Source: Mycobacteroides chelonae CCUG 47445 (GTDB lineage: Bacteria > Actinomycetota > Actinomycetes > Mycobacteriales > Mycobacteriaceae). From it: a stretch of DNA of 64,000 nucleotides. The position numbers and the translations under genes are program-made. Location of the stretch: contig NZ_CP007220.1 in the NCBI RefSeq assembly GCF_001632805.1, positions 620,001-684,000 on the forward strand, given 5' to 3'. The notes beneath the pieces were generated by a model. That model saw only the letters and a list, made by a program, of their open reading frames with translations, was not told the origin of the DNA and made no database searches. Positions 16,902-25,838 of this stretch are shown one piece after another. Every line of letters begins with the position of its first letter. Position 1 is the first letter of the stretch.

Positions 16902-17759
16902 CCCCGCGGCCCGATTTGTATGCGCCTTAATGTGTTCCAGCACTAAAGCCGCAGTTTCGCTTGGCCGTTCCGCTGCGATCCAGTGGGAGACACCATCGAA
17001 CACCTCGAACCGATAGGGCCCGTCGACGTATTTGGCGGTGTTTTGGGCGGCCCTGCGGCCCAGTGCCGCATCGTCGGTGCTCCACACATACAAGGTGGGG
17101 ATCTGGACTTGCCCAGGACCGGACGGCTTGGCATACCGCATAGCGCGGTACCAATTGATAGTCGCGGTGGCGGCGCCAGGCTCGCGTGCCAATTCGAGTG
17201 TTTCCTGGATCTTGGCGTCGCTGATCCTCATATCTCGTGCCAACTTGCGCACGAGTAGGCCGTTCCTTGTGGTCTGTCGTTCCGGCAGCCAGGGAATCTG
17301 GAAGAAGAGCATGTACCACGACTTCAGAATCTGCCCGCGCGGCAACGCGGCGAGAAACGCCCGCGGGTGTGGCACCGACAGAATCGATGCGGTGATCACG
17401 CGGTCGGCATGCTGCCCGGCTAGTTCCCAGGCGACCGCAGCGCCCCAGTCATGTCCCAGCACATGGAATTTCGGTACTTCGGCCTGATCGGCAAGTGCCA
17501 GGATGTCGCCGGCTAGCTTGTCGAGTGTGTAATTCCGTATGCCTTTAGGGCGGGCACCGGGGGAGTAGCCCCGCTGGTCCGGGGCCAACACCCGAAACCC
17601 GGCGGCGGTGAGGATCGGGATTACACCGCTCCAGCTGTCTGCGCGCTCGGGAAAACCGTGCAGAGCAACGATCACCGGTCCGTCGAGCGGGCCCTCGTCG
17701 ATGACGTCGAAGGTCAGCCCGTCATTGGTGAACGTCGACAGGCGTGTCGCCGCGCTCAT
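16896..17759 (-). CDS. Alpha/beta hydrolase, epoxide-hydrolase-like
   Basis: A 287-residue protein with the oxyanion motif HGFPE near residue 35 and the nucleophile elbow GHDWGAAVAW near residue 103, where an aspartate replaces serine as in epoxide hydrolases and haloalkane dehalogenases. The catalytic histidine is likely the one in DGVSHWIAAERP. The ATG overlaps the end of the upstream amidohydrolase gene by four bases, so they form an operon. Its stop overlaps the convergent ferredoxin reductase by six bases. Epoxide hydrolase is the best guess; a dehalogenase cannot be excluded. Confidence 0.85.
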   Translation of the reverse strand: MSAATRLSTFTNDGLTFDVIDEGPLDGPVIVALHGFPERADSWSGVIPILTAAGFRVLAPDQRGYSPGARPKGIRNYTLDKLAGDILALADQAEVPKFHVLGHDWGAAVAWELAGQHADRVITASILSVPHPRAFLAALPRGQILKSWYMLFFQIPWLPERQTTRNGLLVRKLARDMRISDAKIQETLELAREPGAATATINWYRAMRYAKPSGPGQVQIPTLYVWSTDDAALGRRAAQNTAKYVDGPYRFEVFDGVSHWIAAERPSETAALVLEHIKAHTNRAAGL

Positions 17760-19534
17760 CGGACCGCGAGTTTCTCACCGGCCTTCAGGTACCGGCCGGT
17801 CTGCAGATCGTGCCCGTAGCCTTCGATGAACTCACCGAGACGGAACACCACCTTGCCGCCGACCGCGGTGGCAATGACGGTCTCGTCATTGCGGTTCACC
17901 ATGCGAGACAGGTTGTCGAAGAACGGAGCCTGCGCCTCGTTGTAGGCATTGACGCTGCCGTCCAGCTTCTCCGGATCGATGATGACGAAATCGGCACGGT
18001 CGCCCTCGCGCAGGTGCCCGGCGTCGAGCCCGAACCAGTCGGCCAGTTCGCCGGTGAGTCGATGCACGGTGTGGCCAAGGGACAAGACGGGTTTCCCGGC
18101 CTTCTGGGCGTCGTTCATGCGCTTGAGGAAGCGCAGGTGGAAGTTGTAGAACGCCATATTGCGCAGGTGCGCACCGGCATCGGAGAAGCCCATCTGGAAG
18201 TTGGGGTCCTTGGCCATCTCGTCGAGCACCTTGGGGCGGTGGTTGCCGACGGTCGTCGTCCAGCGGACGTTCTTCTCGCCGTTCTCGACCAGGACGTCCA
18301 GGAAGGCATCCAGTCCTTCGATTCCGCGCTCGTCACCGATCTGACCGAAGGTCTTGCCGATCAGCGAGGCATCGGGGCATTCCACGATGACGGCGTCGTG
18401 GAAGTCCTTGTGCCACAGGCCCGGCTTGTGCTTCTTGATGGCGAACTCGCGTCGGAATTTGCGGCGATACTCCTTATCTGCCATCAGTTTGTTGCGCTCG
18501 AGCTGCTCCTTGATGTGCAGGGCGGCGGTGCCCGCACCGAACTCCTCGAACACCGGCAGATCGATGCCGTCGGAGTACAGCGTGAACGGCACGGGCAGGT
18601 GCTGGAACTTGACGTTGGACTTGAAGATCTTGTTGCCGATTCGGGCTGCGGCGCTGAAGAACACGTTGGCGCCCTTGATGCTCTTGGAGTCGGCCGCGAC
18701 CAGCAGGCTGACAGGAACAGCCTTGCGGCGCTTGAAGAAACGTGTTCCCGTGGACAGGAAGAACAGCACCGCGGTGGCCGGGTTGTTGATGTTCGGGGCG
18801 CTCTGCAGGATGCGATCGCGCTTGCGCAGCACGTTGATGAGGCGCCACCGCTCATGCCACCATGCGTAGGTGGATGGCAGCGCGCGCGAGCGGTAGCGGT
18901 CCCCATCGAGCTTGTCGATCGGGGCGTCCATGCCCGACATCCCCAGCATGCCGGCATCGAGTGCCTTCTCGAGCATGTCAGCCATCCGGTCGAGTTCCGT
19001 GCGGGTGGGGAAGGACCAGTTGTTGGTGGCGCGGCCCAGTCCCATGACGGCGGTGCGCAGATCCGAATGCCCAAGGAACGAGGTCACATTGGGGCCGAGC
19101 GGCAGCGCGTCGATCTTCTTGACGTAGCTTTCCGGATCGGTCCAGTCCTGGAACTCGTTGAGCGCGCCGATCACATGCTTGCGAGGCACTGCCTCCACAC
19201 GGCTGAATAGGTCGGCGGCGTCGTCGGGCTTGGCATAGACGGTCGACATGGAACAGCAGCCCAGCACGATGGTGGTGACGCCGTGGCGCACCGACTCGTC
19301 GAGGCCGGGGTTGAGCAGCACCTCGGCGTCGTAGTGGGTGTGCATATCGACGAACCCCGGCAGCACCCACTTGCCGCCGGCATCGATCACCTCGGGGCAA
19401 TCGGTCTCGTCGAGCTCCGCGGTGGAGACGGTGGCAACCCGCCCCTCCTTGATGCCGAGGTTGGCCCTACGGGGTTCGGAATTGGTGCCGTCGAACCAGA
19501 GGCCATCGCGAATGATCAGGTCGTAGTCGCTCAT
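17756..19534 (-). CDS. N-acyl-D-amino-acid deacylase/D-aminoacylase-type amidohydrolase
   Basis: A 592-residue amidohydrolase-superfamily enzyme. The metal-binding H-T-H is at H65/H67 (GFVDMHTHYDAE). A later His in SFLGHSDLR and the conserved aspartate in FSDAGAHLRNM belong to the metal site. The length and the C-terminal G-D-R-A-D-F-V-I-I-D beta strand fit the D-aminoacylase/N-acyl-amino-acid deacylase group, which is frequent in mycobacteria. GAAGGGCAG lies before the ATG. It is transcribed with the epoxide-hydrolase-like gene and is divergent from a TetR gene across a palindrome. The true substrate is unknown. Confidence 0.86.
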   Translation of the reverse strand: MSDYDLIIRDGLWFDGTNSEPRRANLGIKEGRVATVSTAELDETDCPEVIDAGGKWVLPGFVDMHTHYDAEVLLNPGLDESVRHGVTTIVLGCCSMSTVYAKPDDAADLFSRVEAVPRKHVIGALNEFQDWTDPESYVKKIDALPLGPNVTSFLGHSDLRTAVMGLGRATNNWSFPTRTELDRMADMLEKALDAGMLGMSGMDAPIDKLDGDRYRSRALPSTYAWWHERWRLINVLRKRDRILQSAPNINNPATAVLFFLSTGTRFFKRRKAVPVSLLVAADSKSIKGANVFFSAAARIGNKIFKSNVKFQHLPVPFTLYSDGIDLPVFEEFGAGTAALHIKEQLERNKLMADKEYRRKFRREFAIKKHKPGLWHKDFHDAVIVECPDASLIGKTFGQIGDERGIEGLDAFLDVLVENGEKNVRWTTTVGNHRPKVLDEMAKDPNFQMGFSDAGAHLRNMAFYNFHLRFLKRMNDAQKAGKPVLSLGHTVHRLTGELADWFGLDAGHLREGDRADFVIIDPEKLDGSVNAYNEAQAPFFDNLSRMVNRNDETVIATAVGGKVVFRLGEFIEGYGHDLQTGRYLKAGEKLAVR

Positions 19535-19583
19535 GGGGGCTGCCCTTCGTTGGGTGTTACGGCGAGTCTAAAAAAGATGGCAA

Positions 19584-19606
19584 CCAATCACAATGTTAGT
19601 GATGGG
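19584..19606 (+). promoter_or_regulatory. 23-base palindrome, likely TetR operator
   Basis: CCAATCAC (19584-19591) and GTGATGGG (19599-19606) are inverted copies matching at seven of eight positions, seven bases apart. The site sits 36 bases before the predicted transcript start of the TetR gene and 49 bases before the divergent amidohydrolase start. A second, looser inverted pair, CAATGT and ACATTG, is at 19591-19616. Confidence 0.6.
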
Positions 19607-19642
19607 CGCCACATTGGAGTTGTATTCCTCTAGTGTGCACCC

Positions 19643-20239
19643 GTGAGTCCCACCCAGGCCGAGCGCCGTGAATCCACGATCGCGAAGCTGCTCGATTCCG
19701 GTATTGGAACCATCGCTGAGCTGGGATATTCGCGTGCCTCCGTGCAGCGGATCGCGAAGCGGGCCGGGCTTTCCTACGGGGCGCTGTTCCGGCATTTTCC
19801 GACCGTCGGTGAGTTCATGGCCGCGGTGGCGCGCGAGACGTTGCGTCGCCAGCTGGCCACCGTGCGCGCACAGTTCGACGAGGCGGGCGATCGCCTCACC
19901 GAGTTCGAGGACGTAATGGCGGTGATGCGCTCGCTCAAGGAGGAGCCCATCAACGCCGTGCTCTACGAACTCATGGTTGCCGCGCGCACCGACACGCAGC
20001 TACGGGAGACCTTGCAGGTCGCGGTCGCCGAGTACGGCGCTCAGATGGTCACGCTGGCGCGCTCGGTGCCGGGAACCGACCGGTTGTCCGACACGGAGCT
20101 GGTGACGTTGGTCTTCATGATCACCGACATGTTCGATGGGGAAGCACTGGTGAAGACGCTGCGTCCCTATCCGGAGCTCGTCGCGGGCAGGGACGAGTTG
20201 CTCGCCAAGCTACTGCGGGGATACCGCCCGGATGCATAG
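19643..20239 (+). CDS. TetR-family transcriptional regulator
   Basis: A 198-residue regulator. The N-terminal helix-turn-helix is residues 13-59 ([30 protein letters not shown]) and the C-terminal ligand domain is all-helical. The GTG at 19643 has TAGTGT six bases upstream, which fits a leaderless mRNA. It faces the deacylase/hydrolase operon across the palindrome at 19584-19606, so self-regulation and repression of that operon are likely. Confidence 0.9.
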   Translation: MSPTQAERRESTIAKLLDSGIGTIAELGYSRASVQRIAKRAGLSYGALFRHFPTVGEFMAAVARETLRRQLATVRAQFDEAGDRLTEFEDVMAVMRSLKEEPINAVLYELMVAARTDTQLRETLQVAVAEYGAQMVTLARSVPGTDRLSDTELVTLVFMITDMFDGEALVKTLRPYPELVAGRDELLAKLLRGYRPDA

Positions 20240-20258
20240 CCAGGCATACCGGAGCCGA

Positions 20259-20264
20259 TAGGGT
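20259..20264 (+). promoter_or_regulatory. -10 element of purD (leaderless)
   Basis: TAGGGT lies seven bases before the purD ATG at 20272, so transcription should start at or next to the start codon. Confidence 0.55.
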
Positions 20265-20271
20265 GACGCGT

Positions 20272-21540
20272 ATGGAGTCCTTGCGTGTCTTGGTTCTTGG
20301 GTCCGGTGGCCGTGAACACGCTTTATTGATCGCCCTGAAGCGTGACCCGCACGTGGACTACCTGGCGGTAGCCCCGGGCAATGCGGGGACCTCAGCGGTG
20401 GCCGAGCAGCATGCCGTCGACATCGGCTCCGGTGCCGAGGTCGCGGCGTTGGCTGCCAAGCTCAACATCGACCTCGTGGTGATCGGCCCCGAGGTGCCCT
20501 TGGTGCTGGGCGTGGGTGACGCTGTTCGCGCGGCGGGTATCGCGTGCTTCGGCCCCTCGGCGGCCGCCGCTCGCATCGAGGGCTCCAAGGCCTTCGCCAA
20601 AGACGTCATGACCGCCGCGGGCGTGCGCACTGCGCGTAGTGAGATCGTCGACAACCCAGCGCATCTGGACGCCGCGCTGGACCGATTCGCGAGTGAGCCG
20701 GCCTGGGTGGTCAAGGATGACGGACTGGCCGCGGGTAAGGGTGTGGTGGTCACCGACGATCGCGCCGCCGCTCGCGCCCACGCTGCCGGCCTGCTCGACG
20801 ACGGGCATCCGGTGCTGCTGGAGTCCTTCCTGGACGGGCCCGAGGTTTCGCTGCTGTGCATCGTCGACGGCGAGACGGTGGTGCCGCTGCTGCCCGCGCA
20901 AGACCACAAACGGGTCGGCGACGGAGACACCGGTCCGAACACCGGCGGCATGGGCGCCTACAGTCCGCTGCCCTGGCTGCCCGATGAGACCGTCACCGAA
21001 ATTGTTGACACCGTCCTCAAACCCGTTGCCGCTGAACTTGTTAAGCGGGGCAGCCGGTTCTCTGGCGTACTGTACGCAGGCTTGGCAATCACCTCGAACG
21101 GCCCCTCGGTCGTCGAATTCAATTGCCGCTTCGGCGATCCCGAGACCCAGGCGGTGTTGGCGCTACTGGAATCACCGCTGGGGCAGCTGCTGAATGCCGC
21201 CGCGACCGGGACCCTGCCAGACTTCGGCCCGCTGCGCTGGCAGGACGGCAGTGCCGTGACCGTCGTGCTGGCTGCCGAGAACTATCCGCTGCGTCCGCGC
21301 ACCGGCGATGTCATCACCGGCTCGGAGGCCGAGGGTGTCTTGCATGCCGGGACGGCCCGGCGGGAGGACGGCGCGGTCGTGTCCTCGGGCGGACGAGTGC
21401 TCTCCGTCGTCGGCACCGGCAAGGACCTGCAGGCCGCACGTGCCGACGCCTACGCGAAGATCGAGGCAATTCGCCTGCCCGGCAGTCATTTCCGTAGTGA
21501 CATCGGATTAGCTGCCGCCGAAGGGCGTATTAGCCTCTAG
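20272..21540 (+). CDS. purD: Phosphoribosylamine-glycine ligase (GAR synthetase)
   Basis: A 422-residue ATP-grasp ligase that makes glycinamide ribonucleotide, the second step of de novo purine synthesis. The protein follows M. tuberculosis PurD almost throughout: [64 protein letters not shown] and [13 protein letters not shown] prefer the ATG at 20272; a GTG at 20263 would add three residues but sits in the -10 element TAGGGT. It is the first of the purine genes in this window and stands alone, convergent to no other pur gene. Confidence 0.97.
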   Translation: MESLRVLVLGSGGREHALLIALKRDPHVDYLAVAPGNAGTSAVAEQHAVDIGSGAEVAALAAKLNIDLVVIGPEVPLVLGVGDAVRAAGIACFGPSAAAARIEGSKAFAKDVMTAAGVRTARSEIVDNPAHLDAALDRFASEPAWVVKDDGLAAGKGVVVTDDRAAARAHAAGLLDDGHPVLLESFLDGPEVSLLCIVDGETVVPLLPAQDHKRVGDGDTGPNTGGMGAYSPLPWLPDETVTEIVDTVLKPVAAELVKRGSRFSGVLYAGLAITSNGPSVVEFNCRFGDPETQAVLALLESPLGQLLNAAATGTLPDFGPLRWQDGSAVTVVLAAENYPLRPRTGDVITGSEAEGVLHAGTARREDGAVVSSGGRVLSVVGTGKDLQAARADAYAKIEAIRLPGSHFRSDIGLAAAEGRISL

Positions 21541-21559
21541 AGGACGGCAGGGGGGATCG

Positions 21560-22186
21560 GTGGGACGTCGCAAGTGGTTTGCGCTGGGCGCGGTGGCCCT
21601 GGTGCTCGCCACCGTCGTGCTGCTGGTGATTACCTGGCGGTCGAACCGATCGCAGGCGGTGCCGGCTCCGTACGTCCACGAGCTGTCGTTGTGTACGGCC
21701 GTTCTCGCCGTGGCGGAGCGCGCAGAACCCGAGTACGACGACTTCTCGAAATTGACCAGGAATCGCACGTGGTCGTGGGAGGACCGGCGGGTCGGGCCCG
21801 CTGCCTCGGCATTCAGCACGGCATTGCGGCGTGAGGCGGAGTCCTTGCGGACGCTGATGCCGGACGATCATGCCGACCATGGACTGACCCTGGAGGCTGA
21901 CATCCGTGGCATGGCAGACAACGATGTTGCGCTCGCCGACAAGCTCGCCCGCCGTGACGGACTCCTGTCGATCGACGCATTGGTTCTCCGCTACGAATTC
22001 GCGCATCAGTCGGCGGCTCGCTCCTGCGACATAACCCGCGACTTCGAAGCCATCAGACAGGAACAAGTACGCCAGTGCGAAGGACGCCGGTCGGGGTCGG
22101 TCGCCAGTTGGTGGACGATGAGCTGCGTTCAGGAGCCCAAGGAGCCCTCGACGACCTTCGAGATCCCCCCAAACCCGGGGCTCTAG
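21560..22186 (+). CDS. Membrane-anchored protein of unknown function
   Basis: A 208-residue protein with one N-terminal membrane helix (residues 7-25, ALGAVALVLATVVLLVITW) and an external domain of about 180 residues. That domain carries four cysteines that may form disulfides (C46, C168, C183 and one near 193; positions approximate). I recognise no family. The GTG start follows GGCAGGGGGGA. It lies 19 bases after purD and probably shares its transcript. Its stop overlaps the convergent esterase gene by three bases. Confidence 0.65.
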   Translation: MGRRKWFALGAVALVLATVVLLVITWRSNRSQAVPAPYVHELSLCTAVLAVAERAEPEYDDFSKLTRNRTWSWEDRRVGPAASAFSTALRREAESLRTLMPDDHADHGLTLEADIRGMADNDVALADKLARRDGLLSIDALVLRYEFAHQSAARSCDITRDFEAIRQEQVRQCEGRRSGSVASWWTMSCVQEPKEPSTTFEIPPNPGL

Positions 22187-22983
22187 GCGGCCAGGATCGG
22201 TGCGATCCAACCCAGTGCGAGGGGGACCTGCGACAGCCAGTACCCACCCTCGTGCGCGCCCGGACCGAAATCTCCGGCCGGGGGCGCCGCCAGCTGCTCG
22301 GCGAAAACCTTACTGGCCGTGTAGAACCTGTCGTCGAAGCCGGACGACACCCACACCGGTAGCCCGTTGAGCTGGGGCCGACCGAAAACCGAGTTCTCTT
22401 CCCAGTTCTCCTCGTTGTCAAAGGCGTCAGCGGTGGCCTCGGGATAGGACAGCCATATCGACGGGGACACCGCGGCGACGGCTGCGGTTCGGGGTCCGCC
22501 CAGACGGGCGCTGTTGAGCAGCGCACCGTAGCCGCCGGCGGACCAGCCCATGAAGGCCACCCGGGAGACGTCGAGGCCCTCCTGCTCGGCGAGCATCGGC
22601 AGGAACTCGTCGATGATCATCGCTCCGGGGTCGTCGCCGTTCTGATGCGGATGCCAGTAGCTGTTGCCCCCGTCGATCGCGGCGACCGCGAAGGGCGGCG
22701 CCCCCGCGGCGACCAGATCCCCGAGCATCCGCTCATATCCCCAGTAGATGGTCCGATCGGCGTTCTCGTCGCGACCGTGCAACATGATCACCGGACGCAC
22801 GGGCCAGTCGACTCCTGGTGGCCTGGCTACCTTCCATCCGGTGGGAGTGCCTCTGCGGGCCTCGGAGATGAAGGACCCGCTGGTGACATCGGCCGCGGCC
22901 CGTGCGGGCGCCGCGAGCGTCGGAAGAAGCGCAGCACCGGCCCCGAGCGCGGCACCCATCTGCAACAGGCGACGTCGGCTCAT
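22183..22983 (-). CDS. Tat-exported esterase, antigen-85-like fold (copy 2)
   Basis: A 266-residue alpha/beta hydrolase. The N terminus SRRRLLQMGAALGAGAAL is a twin-arginine signal and the likely cleavage site is near AAPARA-A. The nucleophile motif is G-W-S-A-G (FMGWSAGGYGALL). A late histidine in GAHEGGYW is the probable catalytic base. I chose the ATG at 22983 so that the Tat motif is at the start; the longer frame adds 12 residues. It resembles the secreted esterase group of M. tuberculosis Rv0774c. A paralogue lies 72 bases upstream on the same strand. Confidence 0.85.
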   Translation of the reverse strand: MSRRRLLQMGAALGAGAALLPTLAAPARAAADVTSGSFISEARRGTPTGWKVARPPGVDWPVRPVIMLHGRDENADRTIYWGYERMLGDLVAAGAPPFAVAAIDGGNSYWHPHQNGDDPGAMIIDEFLPMLAEQEGLDVSRVAFMGWSAGGYGALLNSARLGGPRTAAVAAVSPSIWLSYPEATADAFDNEENWEENSVFGRPQLNGLPVWVSSGFDDRFYTASKVFAEQLAAPPAGDFGPGAHEGGYWLSQVPLALGWIAPILAA

Positions 22984-23055
22984 TTCGGTCACGGGATCGA
23001 TAATGCCAGCGGATGGCAAACCCGTCGAGGTCCAGCCAACGGTAGGAGAACAGCG

Positions 23056-23862
23056 CTACGCGGTGAGCAGCGGCGACATCCACGCCAGTTCGGCGCCGAT
23101 CTGCGAGCTCCAGAACGAGCCATCGTGACCGCCGGGGCTGAAGCCGCCCGCAGGCGGTGTCGGCAGCTGGGCGATGAACTGCTTGGTGGCGCTGTAGAAC
23201 GGATCGCTGTCACCGCAGTCGATGCGCAGCGGAATGGAGTTCAGCGCGGCCAACCCCCATACCGAGTTGGCGGCGTAGTCCTCGGGACCGTCGAAGGCGC
23301 CGGGTGCGGCGGCACCGGAGGACGTCCACAGCGCCGGGCTGACGGCGGTGATGGCGGCGGTTCGGCCGGCGCCCAGGCGTGAGCCCAGCAGCATGGCGCC
23401 GTATCCGCCCATCGACCAGCCCAGAAATGCGACGCGGGAGGTGTCCAGTCCCTGTTCGGCCAGCAGTGGGATGAATTCACCCAGCACCATCGCGCCGGAG
23501 TCTTCACCCGAGGACCGCTTGTGCCAGTAGCCGCCGCCACCGTCGACGCTGACCAGAGCGAAGGGCTTGGCACCCGCCGTGACGGCCTGCGCCAGCATGT
23601 TCTCCACGCCGCCCTCCATGACTCCGGCGGCGGTCTGGCCCTTGCCGTGCAGCGCGATGATGGGCCGGATGGGGCCGGTTACCCCGGGTGGCCGGGCGAT
23701 ACGCCATTCGGTACGCACACCACCGCGCGCCGCCGAGACGAAGGAACCCGCGGCAATGGCGCCGTCGGCATGGGCAGGGAAAGCCCCCAGACCGGCCAGG
23801 GCGGCGCCGGCGCCGGTTGCCGCGCCGAGTGCGAACAGGGAGCGTCGAGACAGATCACGCAT
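23056..23862 (-). CDS. Tat-exported esterase, antigen-85-like fold (copy 1)
   Basis: A 268-residue paralogue of the next gene on this strand. The twin-arginine signal is LSRRSLFALGAATGAGAAL, with probable cleavage after FPAHA. The nucleophile is in F-L-G-W-S-M-G-G-Y-G and the histidine in GGHDGSFW. The two copies keep the same motif order and length, which points to tandem duplication. The ATG at 23862 places the signal at the N terminus. It is divergent from the aminotransferase, with 53 bases between the start codons. Confidence 0.85.
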   Translation of the reverse strand: MRDLSRRSLFALGAATGAGAALAGLGAFPAHADGAIAAGSFVSAARGGVRTEWRIARPPGVTGPIRPIIALHGKGQTAAGVMEGGVENMLAQAVTAGAKPFALVSVDGGGGYWHKRSSGEDSGAMVLGEFIPLLAEQGLDTSRVAFLGWSMGGYGAMLLGSRLGAGRTAAITAVSPALWTSSGAAAPGAFDGPEDYAANSVWGLAALNSIPLRIDCGDSDPFYSATKQFIAQLPTPPAGGFSPGGHDGSFWSSQIGAELAWMSPLLTA

Positions 23863-23915
23863 GTGGACATCATGCCGGTTCCGTCCAGATCCAGACATTC
23901 GATACCGTCGCAGCC

Positions 23916-25076
23916 GTGGTAGGTCTCTCGCGGCGCTCGGACGTTCCGCCGTTCTACGTCATGGACGTGCTGACGGCGGCCGCCGCACGCCAGCGCACGC
24001 ACGGGGACATGATCTCCCTGGCCGCTGGGCAACCGTCGACCGGCGCACCTGCGGTGGTTCTCGACGCGGTCCGAGAGGCTCTCGGCACGCAGGTGCTCGG
24101 ATACACCGAAACACTCGGGTTGCCGGAATTGCGTGAGGCGATCGCCGGGTACCACCGGGAGCGCTCGGGTATCGAGGTCGAGGCGGAGGACGTCGTCGTC
24201 ACCACGGGATCCTCGGGTGGATTCACGCTGCTGTTCCTCGCGGCCTTCGATGTGGGCGATACCGTCGTGATGACCCGGCCCGGTTACCCCGCATACCGCA
24301 ATTGTCTTGCCGCGCTTGGCTGTCGGGTTGTCGAGATCGACTGCGGGCTCCAGACGCGTTACCAGCCGACGGTGGCGATGCTGGAGGCATTTTTGCAGGA
24401 GGAAGGGCGACCTCCTGCCGGTCTCATCGTCGCCAGTCCTGCCAACCCCACCGGTACCATCATCGACGCGACGGAGTTGGAGGCCCTCGCGCTGTGGTGT
24501 GAAGCCAACGGCACCCTGCTGATCTCCGACGAGATCTACCACGGGCTGTCCTACGGCGATCAAAAGACCTCCAGTGCATGGGAATTCAGTCGAGAGTCGG
24601 TAGTGATGGGCTCGGTGTCCAAGTACTTTTCGATGACGGGTTGGCGGTTGGGCTGGATGCTGGTGCCGCGCCGGTTCCTGCGTGCCGTCGACAGACTGTC
24701 CTCGAACTTCACGATCTGCCCGCCGGCTGTTTCGCAGTACGGTGCGCTGGCGGCGTTCAGCCCCGAGGCGCGGGTTGAGCTCGACGGGCATGTGCGCCGG
24801 TATGCGGCGAACCGGACGCTGCTCATTAGCGGCCTCGCTAACGCAGGCATTACCAAGATCGCGCCGCCTGATGGCGCGTTCTACGCGTATGCCGATATTG
24901 AGCACCTGACCGGTAATGCCGAGCAGTGGTGTGCGGACCTGTTGGCGCGCACTGGGGTAGCCGTCGCGCCCGGAATCGACTTTGACACCGTGCGTGGTCA
25001 CCACACCATCCGCCTGAGCTTCGCCGGTAGCACGGATGCGATCGAGGAGGCTCTGGTGCGACTCGGCCAGGCCTGA
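23916..25076 (+). CDS. Pyridoxal-phosphate aminotransferase, class I/II
   Basis: A 386-residue fold-type I aminotransferase. The visible landmarks are AAGQPSTGAP, GYTETLGLPELREAI, SPANPTGTIID, the D-E-I-Y-H pair for cofactor binding, SVSKYFSMTGWRLGW with the lysine that binds PLP, and RLSFAGS with the carboxylate-binding arginine. The GTG at 23916 is preceded by TACCGT seven bases upstream, so the mRNA may be leaderless. A much longer open frame upstream runs over the opposite-strand esterase and is not the real start. The amino-acid specificity (aspartate or aromatic type) cannot be set. Confidence 0.9.
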   Translation: MVGLSRRSDVPPFYVMDVLTAAAARQRTHGDMISLAAGQPSTGAPAVVLDAVREALGTQVLGYTETLGLPELREAIAGYHRERSGIEVEAEDVVVTTGSSGGFTLLFLAAFDVGDTVVMTRPGYPAYRNCLAALGCRVVEIDCGLQTRYQPTVAMLEAFLQEEGRPPAGLIVASPANPTGTIIDATELEALALWCEANGTLLISDEIYHGLSYGDQKTSSAWEFSRESVVMGSVSKYFSMTGWRLGWMLVPRRFLRAVDRLSSNFTICPPAVSQYGALAAFSPEARVELDGHVRRYAANRTLLISGLANAGITKIAPPDGAFYAYADIEHLTGNAEQWCADLLARTGVAVAPGIDFDTVRGHHTIRLSFAGSTDAIEEALVRLGQA

Positions 25077-25145
25077 TGTGGCCGCTTGCATGAGATAGCG
25101 CAAAACGCCCGTGGGGATGCGTCTCTGCTGGCAGCATGACATGAC

Positions 25146-25829
25146 GTGACAGTCAGGCAACAGGTCGAGGTGTTCCCCGAAGGGAATACCGCGCACCGTC
25201 CGCAAGCCACCCCGAAGGGGGAGCGACGGCGGCGGGCGTTGATCAGCGCTGCTGCTGATCTGTTGCGGGACAATGGTATTGATGCGGTGCGGCATCGGGC
25301 CGTGGCGCAGCGTGCTGGACTGCCATTGGCCTCGACCACCTACTACTTCTCCTCGTTGGAGGACTTGATCGCGCGGGCCGTCGAACACGCGGGAACCCAC
25401 GAGCTGGAACAGATCCAGGAACGGTTGTCTCTGGTTCAATATCGGCGCCGTGGAGCTGCTGCCACCGCAGAGACGGTGGTGGAGCTGTTGTTCGGCACGC
25501 CGGGATTCGGTGGCGGGGAACAGTTGGTATCGCGGTACGAGCGTGAACTGGCGTGCAGTCGCCATCCCGAACTGCGCGAGGTGCAGCAGCGTCTCCGGGA
25601 ACAGCGCGACGATGCCGTGGCCCAGGTGGTTCGCAGGTCTGGTCGTTCCATCGATAACGTCCGTGTCGCGGTGCTGATTTCGACTATCGATGGCGCGATG
25701 GTGGGCGCGCTCACCGAGGCGGCCAGTAGTCCACAGGCAACTGCCACGGCGATGCTGGTGGACGTCATCGACGTGCTCGCACCGTTGGAAGTGGAACAGC
25801 TGGCTGAGTCGATTTCCTTCCCCCCATAG
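25146..25829 (+). CDS. TetR-family transcriptional regulator (Rv0775-like)
   Basis: A 227-residue regulator. After a 25-residue basic N-terminal extension, the helix-turn-helix runs through ALISAAADLLRDNGIDAVRHRAVAQRAGLPLASTTYYFSS. It holds the place of Rv0775 just before purB in M. tuberculosis. The GTG at 25146 is the annotated-length choice; the family core begins near residue 24, so a later start is possible. It ends nine bases before purB, but purB has its own -10 element inside the gap. Confidence 0.88.
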   Translation: MTVRQQVEVFPEGNTAHRPQATPKGERRRRALISAAADLLRDNGIDAVRHRAVAQRAGLPLASTTYYFSSLEDLIARAVEHAGTHELEQIQERLSLVQYRRRGAAATAETVVELLFGTPGFGGGEQLVSRYERELACSRHPELREVQQRLREQRDDAVAQVVRRSGRSIDNVRVAVLISTIDGAMVGALTEAASSPQATATAMLVDVIDVLAPLEVEQLAESISFPP

Positions 25830-25832
25830 ACT
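25827..25832 (+). promoter_or_regulatory. -10 element of purB (leaderless)
   Basis: TAGACT ends exactly six bases before the GTG start of purB at 25839 and overlaps the stop codon of the TetR gene. Confidence 0.6.
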
Positions 25833-25838
25833 CTGGTT

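Noticed and set aside
17744..19210. Open frame of 488 codons on the + strand
   Set aside because: It lies wholly opposite the amidohydrolase and has no recognisable motifs, so it is a high-G+C shadow frame.
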